DNA of 64,000 bases from Wuchereria bancrofti. Its lineage: Eukaryota; Nematoda; Chromadorea; Rhabditida; Onchocercidae. Position numbers and translations under genes: made by a program. The stretch covers positions 4,012,671-4,076,670 of the forward strand of contig SSBO01000008.1 in the NCBI GenBank assembly GCA_005281725.1, in the 5' to 3' direction. How positions within the stretch are numbered: the first letter of the stretch is position 1; each line of letters opens with the position of its first letter. Shown here piece after piece: positions 50,701-61,927 of the stretch. The notes under the pieces are model-generated. The model had not been told where the DNA came from. It was given only the letters and a program-made list of their open reading frames with translations, and ran no database searches.

Positions 50701-52130
50701 GAAAAAAAAAACAAAGATGTAAATGAAAAGGTTGAATGCTAGTATTTTTCATTTTTTTTTTCAGGCATTTTTTGAATTACCACAATGTGTTGGCATTATT
50801 GGCGGTCGACCCAATCATGCGCTTTACTTTTGTGGTATTGTAGATAACAATGTATGTTATAAGTATTGATATAGTTATTTGTTGTGAAATGAGTGAATGT
50901 TTCTCTGAACAAAGCAATTATGAAGTAAATGAAAGTAGATTTCTCATCTTTAGTGCGAGCCTTTGAATCGAAGAATGAAGTAATAGTAAATTGAGTTGAA
51001 GCTCATATAATCTATGGTCTCAGTCTCCAAGATTTCAAAATGTTATGATATCATTTTCAAAATGGTGATGTTTTAGTTGCTTTATCTCGACCCTCATTTC
51101 TGTCAGAATTTCGTGGATTTAGATGAAACTACGACAACAAGAGATGAACGTGATGATTATGTTGAGGTAAGACGCTTTGTAAAATTCGAGTTTTTTCAAT
51201 TCATTATTATATATAACTCTTCAGCTCTTCATGATATTTCATTTTTTTCCATTTCCAGTTCATTTTTTCATACATTTGCTTTCTTTCTCTTTTCTTTACA
51301 GATCAAAAATGATGAATTCAAAGACAGCACCTATCACTGCCCATTTATTCTGAGTACAAAGATCGACAAGGTGGATCCATCGTTGGCACTTGGCTTTTTT
51401 TGTCATACCGAAGACGATTACAACGAGCTAGCAAAACGGCTACGAACGGTACTACTTACTTTAAGTTAATCTATCTTGGTTTAGTCACGGCCAAGAGAGT
51501 CAATCATTCTTGCAACATTTTTTAATGTTAATCTCGGATTCATCCTGTTCATTGATTTTTATCGAAATGTATTATGTTTCAGCATTTGCTACCAGCTTCA
51601 ACACCGCCTTTGTTTGAAATGCTTGAAACAAGGCCGAAAAATTTTCCACCATTTGTACCGTATGTTGGGGAAAATACGAAACTACGAGGTAAGTTATTTA
51701 AATCAGCTATTTCTTGCTGAAGTTATCTGGTGATGATTTGAGGTTCAGAACATTTAATTTATGACTAGTTTTAAACAATGATATAAAATATAGCATGGGA
51801 ATCTGTTGCCAAATACTGGATTACATAATAGAATAAGATAGCTTATTACTACTTTTTGTTTTTCCGCTATCATATTCATATCATGTCAACTGCATATATT
51901 GAACAATAAATTACTTCAATATGGTAAAAGTTTCACATTCAGATATTCTGTAGGTTAGGTTTCAGAGCACTGGGAGTGCTTTTATATGCGACAGTGAACG
52001 CAGGGTTGTCATCGGATTATGTTTAATGAATAAAAATGTGTTAAATTTATTTCTTCAAGTTTGTTTTTCAGACTATATGGATCTCGGTGAAGTGAATGAC
52101 AGTTATGATGAATTCGAACTGCTTGAATAG
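47778..52130 (+). CDS. ATG4: ATG4, autophagy cysteine protease
   Basis: ATG4 trims the C-terminus of ATG8/LC3 proteins and releases them from lipid during autophagy. Exons: 47778-47830, 48421-48572, 48798-48869, 49100-49297, 49659-49851, 50049-50107, 50207-50403, 50765-50851, 51077-51166, 51302-51448, 51583-51688, 52072-52130. Phases join throughout and give 470 residues. The catalytic Cys is C105 in GWGCMLRCGQM; the partner Asp and His are D342 and H344 in LLYLDPHF; GGRPNHALYF is the family's GG-P-H-YF block. A Ser/Thr-rich linker of about 55 residues (exons at 50049 and 50207) lies before WRPLLIIIPLRLG. The C-terminus, YDEFELLE, resembles the LC3-binding tail of mammalian ATG4B. Two in-frame ATGs begin the model (47778 and 47781). 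Confidence 0.96.
47841..47864. repeat. CT-rich simple repeat in ATG4 intron 1
   Basis: CCCTCTCTGTCTCTCTCTCT-type tract beginning 10 bases after the exon 1 donor. Confidence 0.85.
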
Positions 52131-55100
52131 AAAGAGAGGAATAGAGTCGGGAAGAGCTAATCGGAACTTTCTTTATAGTTAATTTTTTTGTTACCATTTC
52201 TTGCATCATTTCTCTTAACAGTGTGACAAAAGCAATCGATTTTGAGATTTCTGGGGAACTCTGCTCGAGTTCACTAAATGAAATTTAAAATCGAAAAGGA
52301 AGTTTGGAGATTTCAAGTGAAATCTCATGTACAGAAATTTAGATTTCAGCTGTTAGGTTTACTTTTCTGTTTGTAATTTTGATCTTTAACTCAGCCGCTT
52401 ATATTTACCCTCGTGCTGCTTAGTACTTCATCTATTTTTTTAAATTGTTTTCGTTCTTTTCATTCATGTTTTCACTTTATGCATAGCATCTTTTCATTCT
52501 TTCGCTTCTTATAATGGTTTAAAAACTAATGTTAGCCATTGATGCTAACATTTTATATAGTTTAAAGTATAGGACATTTGATTCGAGTTCAATGAAATAA
52601 TCATATAATATGACATCATTATGTTGCATAAGTTGAGTTATGTAGTTTTTCGAAGGTTTTTATTCTTGATTTTCATGAGATTTGAAATTTGCAGTGATGT
52701 TTTTCCGAACTTTAAATTCAGTTTTCAGTAAGCTTGTAAGAGTTACTCTGGCAGATGTTAGCAAATTACTTTCTTTCTTATATTCATACTTTCTTGCTAT
52801 TAGTCTCTGCTTGTTTCTGGACAATTAATTAACCAGATTAAACCCTGCGAATGTCCAAATATTTTTTCCAAATTGTATATTTCAGAATAATAAGTTCTTC
52901 ATTGGTTCGAGACAGGAAGTTATATCAGTAATTTAACATGAGCTTTATTTTTGAATTTATTTGCCAAAGATATTAGTTAATATCACTTTTCTATCTTATT
53001 GTACAAACAAAAATCTCTACACTCCTGACAATTTGTTTTTTTTTTCTGCTGAAGACAAAGAAAAGTGAATACTTTATGAGCTAAATGCTATAATTCATAT
53101 TTTTCTCAAATGCGCTATAAAAAATAAGCAATAAAGCTGGAGGATGAGAATCGAGACATTTTCAAAATTGTAAACTTGTAAAAGAGTAGAAGAGTAAAAG
53201 AGTAGAATTATGTAGAAGTCACAATACTTGAAAATAATCCATCGACTGGTTTTCAATTTCTGTTACCTACCTAATATTCAAGCATCAAATTTGCAAAGAC
53301 TTTTTTTATACCCTTCCAAGACGTTTGAGGTCACGTCCGTGACTAATTCCTATGTTTGGAAGGACGCTACCAAACACACATTAGGTCTTAAGCCGAATTA
53401 TTGCATACGGTGATCCGCCGAGCACGTGAATTATTGTAGTTGACGCGGGAGATAAGTTACATGAGTGTACGTTTACTATATTGATCTCTGTTAGTGTATG
53501 ACGTAGGCTTCACATTTATATCTAAGACGTCGCGTATGTTACGGTGTCTCGTCAAAGCTATTTCGAAGTAGCGTATGTTACGGTGTCTCGTCAAAGCTAT
53601 TTCGAAGTAGTGTCGCCGTGTTTTCCACGTGTTTGAAGTGTAAATCTCATCAATTTAAGACTAGAATCCTTACAAATCCATCATATATAGTAGATATCAT
53701 GCATAGGTTGTGTTTGTTTTGCTGATGCTTTACTCTTCCATCCATCAGTACTATACTTCTTGATACCTTTTCTATCCGTTATTGATATATCCCTTCTACC
53801 TTTCTATCACTTTTTTAATTGTTGTGTTGCGTAATTCACACGAAGTGCCATCCTTGTTTCTTCTTTTAATTAGAATATTGACCTTAATCCTTGTGTTACT
53901 GATTCATTTTAGTGAGTAACAATTCATTGAGATGCTGAAATGTATTCTACTGAATCTAAACATTTTTCACCAAATCAAGGAATTCATTTTTATAATTTTA
54001 GCATCGTGAATTCGTTTCCTTTTTTCCCTCACTCCATCTCTTCCTCAATTTGCCAAACTATTCAAAATCTTTGGTGATGAAATTTATACTGTTTCACTCA
54101 CGACTATAAATGAATGCTTATATTAGTTACTCTGCGGAAGAATTTTGAGCTCGTTGAGGAAATCCGAATCTTAAGATTTCTGTTACTTTAATTAACAGTT
54201 TTGTTTGTTATGTTGTTCAATAAAAAGCAAGAAGGATGAAAAGAATTTCGATATCTTAAAACGAACTGAATTTTTCTGTTAAAGAGTAGTTTTTTCATAA
54301 TCCAATGACTTTTGAAAGAAAACAAATTTCTTTTTCTTCTATTTTAAGATTGCACTGTTCTTTGGAAGCATTTTTTTCATTTACACATTTCCTGAAGTCA
54401 TCCTAAAATATTCATCACATACACATATACATTCGTTTGTGTTACTCTTAAAATCTTAGAGTAATTTTACCGTTATTTGGCTTCATTTTCAGTGTTAATA
54501 TCGTTTATGATAGCAACAGAAAAGTGATAAGGAGTGGCTTACCGCACATACTATTACTGAATATTGGAGTCACAATGATTTTTTAAATTTCTAATTGGAA
54601 AATGGTATGCTTATAACTAATTTTACCAATGCTTTTCTGCTTTTAAATTTTGATTTCACATGAAATTCACTTTTTTCTGTTTGGGTTTGAAGTTAGTGAT
54701 GCAGGAGATCTTCAAAAGATTTTGATAGATTCTTCTAAATATTAAATTTTAAGCTTTCTTGGTAATAACTGTACCCAATATTGCTATAATAACTATCGGT
54801 GTTGCCAAAATATGCTTACAACGCATTGATAATTTAGATCACTTGACACTTACTGTTATCTCGGTTCCTTTTGAAGGATTCTAGAAAAATGTTCTCCTGC
54901 ACATCAAGTTACTTAGATTCTAGGGAGAAATCTGTTGAATTTTATGGTGTGAATTTCATCAGTAGTTTTTTTTTTTTTTTGAATGGTTAACCAGAGTCGC
55001 TTTGCTAAGCGGCAATGATGAATACATTCTTAGTGCAGCAATTTTTGGGAGAAAGTTGTCCGATGATCCTCCTGTCGATGATTTTGTGATGTTATTATCT

Positions 55101-55145
55101 TTCTTCGCAAATGACTGATTAAGGGAGGACATCTGAGGTACAGCT
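52131..55145. other. Intergenic, ATG4 to the unknown 899-residue gene
   Basis: 3 kb with no supported gene. The first part is the ATG4 3' UTR. The section 53320-53650 is richer in G and C than its surroundings and contains the 39-bp tandem duplication; it could be the remnant of an insertion or a regulatory block. The 5' UTR of the next gene lies at the right end. Confidence 0.6.
53532..53609. repeat. 39-bp tandem duplication
   Basis: 53532-53570 and 53571-53609 are identical (GCGTATGTTACGGTGTCTCG at the start, TTCGAAGTA at the end). The unit is unusually GC- and CpG-rich for this window. Confidence 0.95.
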
Positions 55146-58100
55146 ATGACTTCTTCACCAGTTACTGCTGCTTCTTCGAATTTGGACGATATCACCGCAT
55201 CACTTTTCTATCAGTTACGCGATAAAAACCGTGTAAGAATCAATCTTTTTTTAAAACCTCACTTTTTTACCTTGGTGAAATCACTTTTTAATTTGTTTTT
55301 TGATCATTGAATTTGCATTTGGGTTTTAACAGTTTTTTGCCAGTTTGTGTTTTGAACATCTTACTGATTTTTCTGTCTCATATAGCTGTTTTGGTTGATA
55401 TTCATTAAAAGAAAACCAGGTTTATGATTTCGATGTATTGCAATGCCCTAAATGTCCGGAACGGCTGGAAGCTCTCGAACTCGACGTCTACCAAGAAAAT
55501 GGTCAAACGTATCAAAGAATATGGTGGACTTGTCGAGGAATAAAAAATCAGGTCTGTTGAATTTTTCCTTATTTTTGTTTGAATTGAAACACTGGAGATG
55601 TTGTTAGATGGCTTTAAAAAAGAAACAAACAATGATTAAGAAGTTAAGTTTTTGGTTTTGTTGTTAACACTGCTTTTAGTTCCACACTTTAAAATTCCTA
55701 AATTTCTTATTCCTCTTAGCAGTATGCATTATCACACGTTGGTGAAGAAAAATGTAGTTTAAAGTGTTTGTTATTCAACTTCAGAGTTCAGTACAGATGA
55801 TATAAATTTTAGTGCAGTAGAAAATTTTTTGAAACACGCAGGTTAAACTGGTTGCATTCCATTCCGACCATATCACATGTGCATTATTCATTTGTTTCTG
55901 TAGAAGCTATCTTAAAAATGAAACAATATTTAAAACACTCTTGAACTTAACGGAAATGACTTGTTTCAGAGCTGTTACTTTCCGTTATGGGTGCCAAAGG
56001 AAGTTTTTTGGACAAGGAGAACAGAGGAGCAGATGAGAACGGGCTATATTCCTTTGCCAAATATTCACTTATTGCCACAACGTTTATGGTACCTCTATCC
56101 AAATGTTTTTCGGGATAAACTGAATCGGGGAGATATCGGTAGTGCCAAAAAGGTTCCTTTTTTTTTCTTGCATTTGTAAATTAAGTCAAACAAGAAACAT
56201 GTTACTGTGTCTCATTTTCAGAATAATTCTGGTACAGTCACGCCATCTTCGGGTCACGCAACACGAGGTAGTTCAGTAAGGCCTGAAAGTGTATTTACAG
56301 AAAATGAGGAATGTAGTCGAGACTCGTTTCTCAGTACACCTCTTCTCTCAGATGGAACAAATCCTGTTAGTAATTTTCTAATATTGTTTGCAAATAATCT
56401 TTTTTGATTATTCATCTGATGTCATTTTATTTAGTGTGTTCCAAATGAAATGGGAATTTGGGAATCTGAAATTCCGATTCGACAAGTTCAAATAGATGAA
56501 GATATAGAAGAAAGCCTCGGATTGGTTGAGGACATCCACACGCCGTCTTCAAATGATCAGCCTAATGCTTCAGATCAAAAAGATTACGACTGGGAAAGTT
56601 CGGGTAACACGGAAGCAAAAGGTACAGTGTGCAACTCGAGGTTGTGCGAAATGAGCTTGATTCCAGAGTCCTGGGATTCTAGAGTTGTTACTATGGATTT
56701 TCCTTTGGATTCATTCACAGATTCCGTCGTTCAGTTTTGTTCACAAGTAGATTCACCAGTCCTGCAACAACGAGAACAATTGGAAGGGAGAAATTCGCAG
56801 GAGAGTTCAGATAAACAGGAGGTACATTCAGATAATAACACTGTTATTCTGGAAGTTTTGCGGTCGGCACCTCAAAATGACGTCGCGCATACTGATGAAG
56901 ATTTAAAAGAAGCTGAATGTAATTCTGAAATATCGACAAAAATTACGAGAAAGCGAAAACAAAATGCTGGTTTCGAAGAAAGGTTTGATGAAGCAGCTTT
57001 TGATGACACTGTGTCAGCAACTAGCAGTTCTTCAGACCGGATATCGCTCGTGGCGCCATCGGTAAAGACGAGAGTGCTAGAATCTGTAAATATTGCTCAA
57101 ATATGGGAAGTTTTCCAAAAACAAAAGCAACAACGATCGAACTCGGAGGTTGTTGACGATAAGTGCGTGGTTGCCTCTTTAATGAAGGAATTAGTAGTTA
57201 GAGTGGCTCTAGAAATTGATTTCGTCACAAATGAAGCAGTGTCTAAATCGCTGTGCACGGGACAAAAGCAACATCATTTGTTGAATATAATTTCCTTGGA
57301 GGAAGCAAAAAAAAACTTTGGTGATTTGACACTTGAAGAATTATTGAAAGGTGTTAGTAATTTAAAGTCATCCGCTGCAGCCCAGAATTATTTGAGGAAT
57401 TGGGCTAAGGTGGAGACAAACATCCAGGGACGGCAGTCAATAACAAATGACCGTCTGCAACAAACTGTTGACATACGTACACCTTATTTTGAAAAAAACA
57501 ATTCAGCTCATAGAATTTCTAATGAAATGACTGCTGGTTTGGAGACACAACCATCATTCCGGAAACGGCGGTCTGCTGGTGTGGGTCGACCTGCACTGCC
57601 GAGGAATCTTCCGGCAGATCAGAAATGCATTGCCGATGTAGAAATGGCCTTAAAGCAGTCCATAAAAGGTATTAAAGGTCCAGAAGAGACAAGTCCTGCT
57701 CCTCGAATATCCATTCTGTAAGTTTTCTTTAAATTTTAAAGGATAAAATATTTTGTTATAAAAGTAACACTGAAAATAACTGCAAGGATGATAATTATAA
57801 TTATGGAGGTATAGAAATAATAGTATTAACAGTTGTTACTTGTTTGGATTTTTTAAGAATGTCCTTTATATTTCTCTAATTTGAACTAATAAGACTTTCC
57901 ATTGTCAAAGCTAAGTTACCATTTTCCCTACATATCTCAAGGATGGATCAAATCATATTATTTATGTATTGCATGCTGCAGAATTTCTATTTCACGTCTT
58001 GTTCTTTATCACATTCTCAAAAGATAGGTGTAACACCTTCCTTTTTTAAATGTACTGTACTGTTAATGAATGCAATAATAGTACTTGTAATTCCGTTCCA

Positions 58101-60003
58101 CCATTACTGCAGACATAGCCATTTTAATTAAAATTACATTTGTTTAAATTACATTTTTCAGAAAAGGTTCTCCTTCAAAGTTCCATCCTGATATGATCTC
58201 AAATGAAATATTCGATTCGCTGAATTGGCGTCGACCTGTGCATTTTGGTGGTCGTACAAATCTAGATGCTTTTGTAATTTTTATATTGCAAATGTTGTGT
58301 CGTGAAGTTGTAGTTTGAAAAAAAAAAAGAAAAATCGAGTCCAGATCTTTCGTTTTTCTATGCCTTTCTTAACAATATTAGTTTTAACATCTGCTATTTT
58401 TTCTGTTAAGTCCAGCAAAGAATATGCTTATGTAAATAGGTAACGGCGTACAACTTGCGATACAATCGTGCCGAATATCTGGATGCTTTTGGATCCGAAT
58501 TATGCAAACGCAAAATTATGAAATTTGTCCCATCAATACCGGTAAAGCAACAACGTCTCGTGCGACGTATGCAGCAGAGGTTGTCCGGTCGAGAAGATAT
58601 GCTAGATTTGGAAATGCTGAAGAAGGCTGTTGATCCGGATGCGCTACGTGTTCAGATTGCTCATCGTCTTGGTATAAAAGATGTGAGTTTCGTTTTCTCA
58701 TTTTTCAATGTTCAAATAGGTATGTTTGGAGGTGTATTCTCCTCTTCCGATGTTGTTGTTTTCTTTAATTTATAGATTCAATGAATCTCAATAAATTAGT
58801 CGTGTGGACTCGTATTTGTTATGGTGATATTACATAATTGCAGCTGGACAGCATATTACCATGCTCGAAAGTAGGAAATAATCAAGATGGTGAAATAAAC
58901 AGTAAGATGCAGCATATTGCATCTGCTCCATTTGTGTCACCGGAAATTTGTGAATCTATTTCAATGGAATATATTCAATCGAGCGAAGGCGGTAAATTTA
59001 TCTTTATATCAGATTTCCTACCAAATTTCTCAGATTTTTCTAGTTGCTTTATGTTCGTGATTTTATAATCTGATTTTTAAACTTGATTTGTAACTGACCT
59101 TTTTTATTGTCTCCAGGCCAACATTCAGTAACTCAATAGTAGTTTAAAAACCTTATATTCTCATCAAAAACTTTATAATGAATTTTATAATGAGTAAAAC
59201 GAATGACACTTTATAATGAGTAAAACGAATGACAATCATTTAAATTAAATGAAAATTAGAATGCGTCTGAAAATTTTCGGAAAGCTCTTGTGAAGGATGA
59301 AGGACAGTTAATATTTTCTATAGTTTGTAGGTGAGCAAGCATCAATATCAAATCAGTCGGAAAGCTTACAGTCATTTCCTGTGTCTGAGTATGAAAGTAA
59401 TATTAAAACCGGAAAAGAACGTGAACCGAAAGCGCTATTTATTCCGTCATTCAATGATCCAGAAGTTGATGCACTAGTACACAGAAAATTTAAAAATTAT
59501 GTACATGAAAATTCCACCAATGCTGTTGTTCTTCAGCAATCTTCAATGCAGCAGTCTCATATGCCTGAAGTAAGTTGTAGATTTTTTAATATTTTGGTGA
59601 AGATTTGTATATTTTATACAGCTTGATATTTTGGAATATCAGATTTTTATTAGAAGTTACAGTACTGTTACAAAAATTTGGTCTGCCATTGAATATTTCC
59701 TGATAAATAATGGGTTTAAAAATCTAACTAGCCTCATACCTATCATTAGTTAATTGCGATAAATACTGAAGAGGAGGAAGAGGAGCTGGTTTTTTCTTTG
59801 ATGTACTCTTACCGACGAATAAGAGCTACTGCTATGAAGTCGTAGTTTAGTGCGGTGTGATTTTTGCTTTTCAGCATTTAGAAGCATCAACATCACGTAT
59901 CGAATATGTCGATTTTGAGAGTGCATTTGAGGAGTACGAAAATGATGAAATGCAACAGTTGGATTCATTTTTTGATACCAATTTCAGTGGTCATTCATTA
60001 TGA
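55146..60003 (+). CDS. Unrecognised 899-residue protein, possible N-terminal zinc ribbon
   Basis: I do not recognise the family. Exons: 55146-55232, 55420-55551, 55970-56152, 56222-56365, 56435-57717, 58162-58273, 58440-58682, 58844-58991, 59331-59569, 59875-60003; all phases join to 900 codons including TGA. Residues 30-80 carry C38, C41, C67 and C75 (QCPKCP, WWTCR, SCYFPLWVP), a C-x2-C-x25-C-x7-C spacing that could bind zinc. A long acidic, Ser-rich middle region follows, mostly in one 1.28-kb exon, the largest in the window. Basic clusters TRKRKQN and FRKRRSAGVGRPALPR look like nuclear signals, the latter with an AT-hook-like GRP. The C-terminal third has a charged block (RLVRRMQQRLSGREDMLDLE) and an acidic, aromatic tail (YVDFESAFEEYEND). 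The composition suggests a nuclear regulator. That is inference only. Confidence 0.82.
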
Positions 60004-60840
60004 AGCTGTCATCTGCAAATATATGTTTCTCCAAGTATTATAATACTTATTGTCATCCTTTATAAGGATTTAATAAGTCTGGTCTCTTAATTCTCCCTTT
60101 TGAATCTTCTAATATGTTGAAAGCCGAGTAGTAATTGGAAGTAATTCCGGTGGAGTATTCATTATTGTAACTGTTCAAAAAGGACAAATGAGAGGTATAG
60201 AAGAAGAAAGTTGCTTATGTAGGCTGAAAATATTATCGAGAGAGTAAGAATTACTCAGGATTATTTCTTGTTACCAGACGGGAATTTTTTTTCTGCGTTT
60301 GAAGACAATATGCAATTTCTTTATGTACAGTGTTGTAATAATTGCCATCTATTCGATGTGATATTACTTTCCATTTTTTTTTCCTTGTATTATCTAATCT
60401 TTTCGAAATAAATTGAATTTCATTAGTTTTATATGTGTATGCATGGATATCCACAATACTTTTTGGCAAATAGTTGTAAAATAATAAGCATGAAAATGGA
60501 CGATGAGAAAAAAGTGGAGCGGAGCAAGTAGAGAGAAAGCGATAATGAATATGAATTTTTGGTGATGACCGATAAATGAGGATAGCAGTATTGCGCTTAT
60601 TACAACTATTTGGTCATGAAGATTTGGTGTGACTGAAGAATTTTCCTTCCAGTGATTACGAGTTATAGTCATTTATGATGTACAATTCTGGCTTCTTGTT
60701 CTAGGATATTTGGGAACTGTTGTTTGAGGTTTTTTTTTGTCTATGTCTGCAAAATGTCAAACTTTTGAGTGGTAATTCATTGAATTTTTTAGTAAGTATA
60801 AGGATTGCTAGGTGTTATCATTGCAGATTACTTATCGAGA
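60004..60840. other. Intergenic, unknown gene to Tudor gene
   Basis: About 840 bases, AT-rich. An ATTGCAG acceptor ends at 60826, 14 bases before the Tudor gene ATG, so the Tudor mRNA may be trans-spliced or have an upstream non-coding exon here. Nothing else seen. Confidence 0.55.
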
Positions 60841-61822
60841 ATGGCTGATTTTACTACTGTGGACATTTCTCAAATTACGTCAACTTCTGGAAGAAATTTT
60901 TCATCCAATGGATCAAGTGATTTCAACTCGGAATTTTTAGCAAATAAGAAGAAAGAAGTAAAATGGAGTGAATGCCGAGATTTGGTCGAAGTTCCGGGTG
61001 AACCAGAATGGCAATTACGATGTATGTGCTTTTCATAATAATGGTTCCATTGAGATATTAATGGTCAGAAACTTTGTGTTAGTGCGTATTTTAACTGCAA
61101 ATTGCCTTTATTAATGAAGCTGTAAATAATAAATTGATAAATTCGATATTTTAATGAATGGGATTGCTTAAATTTTGGCTAATTCTATTCTCCTAATCAA
61201 TCAAAAACATTACAATTTTGTTGGTTTACAATTTTTTACATTCAATACTTTTATTTCATATAATGTTGCGAATTTATTTAGATATGGCTGAAGCTTTTCC
61301 ACAGTATTGCTGGAAATATGTCGAATCACAGGTGATTGCTTACTATCACTATAACATTGCTACAACTGCTAATGCACCTGCAATGCTTCCAGTTGCTACA
61401 CTTCCTATTTTCTATGCACATTTACCGAATTCATTTTCACCCTATGATTTCAGCATTCAGGTATGTCGATTCGCTGTTTCTTGTATTTAGATTTGATAAA
61501 ATTTAAATTGATTTTGCACCATTTTTTTCAATATTGTTTTCGAATTTTCTGAACAGTTAAAAATTTTGAGATATATGTATATTGGGTATCAACGTTAATC
61601 TAGCTAGGGAATGAATTAATTAGCAGTTGATATTTTGAGGCTCATTTAAGGTAATCGTTTGAGCATATCATTACAAAGAAACTTTCCATATTATGGTTGT
61701 GAAATGCAGAAATTTCATTGCAGCCGAAGTCATTAGATCGAGCCCGCGAGCAATTATACCGTCAAATTCAGACTGTATACAACGCAGAGAACGAATTTGA
61801 TGTTTCAAGTGATCAGGCATGA
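60841..61822 (+). CDS. Tudor-family protein, N-terminal part as assembled
   Basis: Exons 60841-61021, 61282-61460 and 61724-61822 join in phase and read to TGA at 61820-61822, giving 152 residues. The first ~50 residues are Ser/Thr/Asn-rich; then come WQLRYMAEAFPQYCW and a segment ending NSFSPYDFSIQPKS with a helix REQLYRQIQTVYNAENEF. That last part resembles the N-terminal half of an extended Tudor domain (SP-x-FY-x-Q, then a helix ending YN). The core strands of a Tudor domain occur just downstream, in the next entry. So this and the following entry are probably one gene whose middle is not resolved here, with a missed splice or a sequence error between 61800 and 61930. Two separate cistrons are the alternative. 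Confidence 0.6.
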
Positions 61823-61927
61823 CCTTTTTCCCGAAAATTTAGGTGTGCTAATAAAGTGAATATGAAAATGATGACAATCATGTAGGTAAAAGTTCGAGAG
61901 GTTACTACAGTTTCAATTTATTTTTAA

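Noticed and set aside
52890..52910. GGTTCGA, resembling a tRNA T-arm (B box)
   Set aside because: The flanking sequence cannot form a tRNA acceptor stem or anticodon arm, and no A box lies upstream at the right distance.
53228..53413. 61-residue open frame in the ATG4 to unknown-gene gap
   Set aside because: No domain or splicing context; it only partly overlaps the GC-richer island.
54959..55195. Minus-strand open frame over the first exon of the 899-residue gene
   Set aside because: It overlaps the plus-strand exon and its upstream region antisense and shows no family; the plus-strand model has ten exons in phase.
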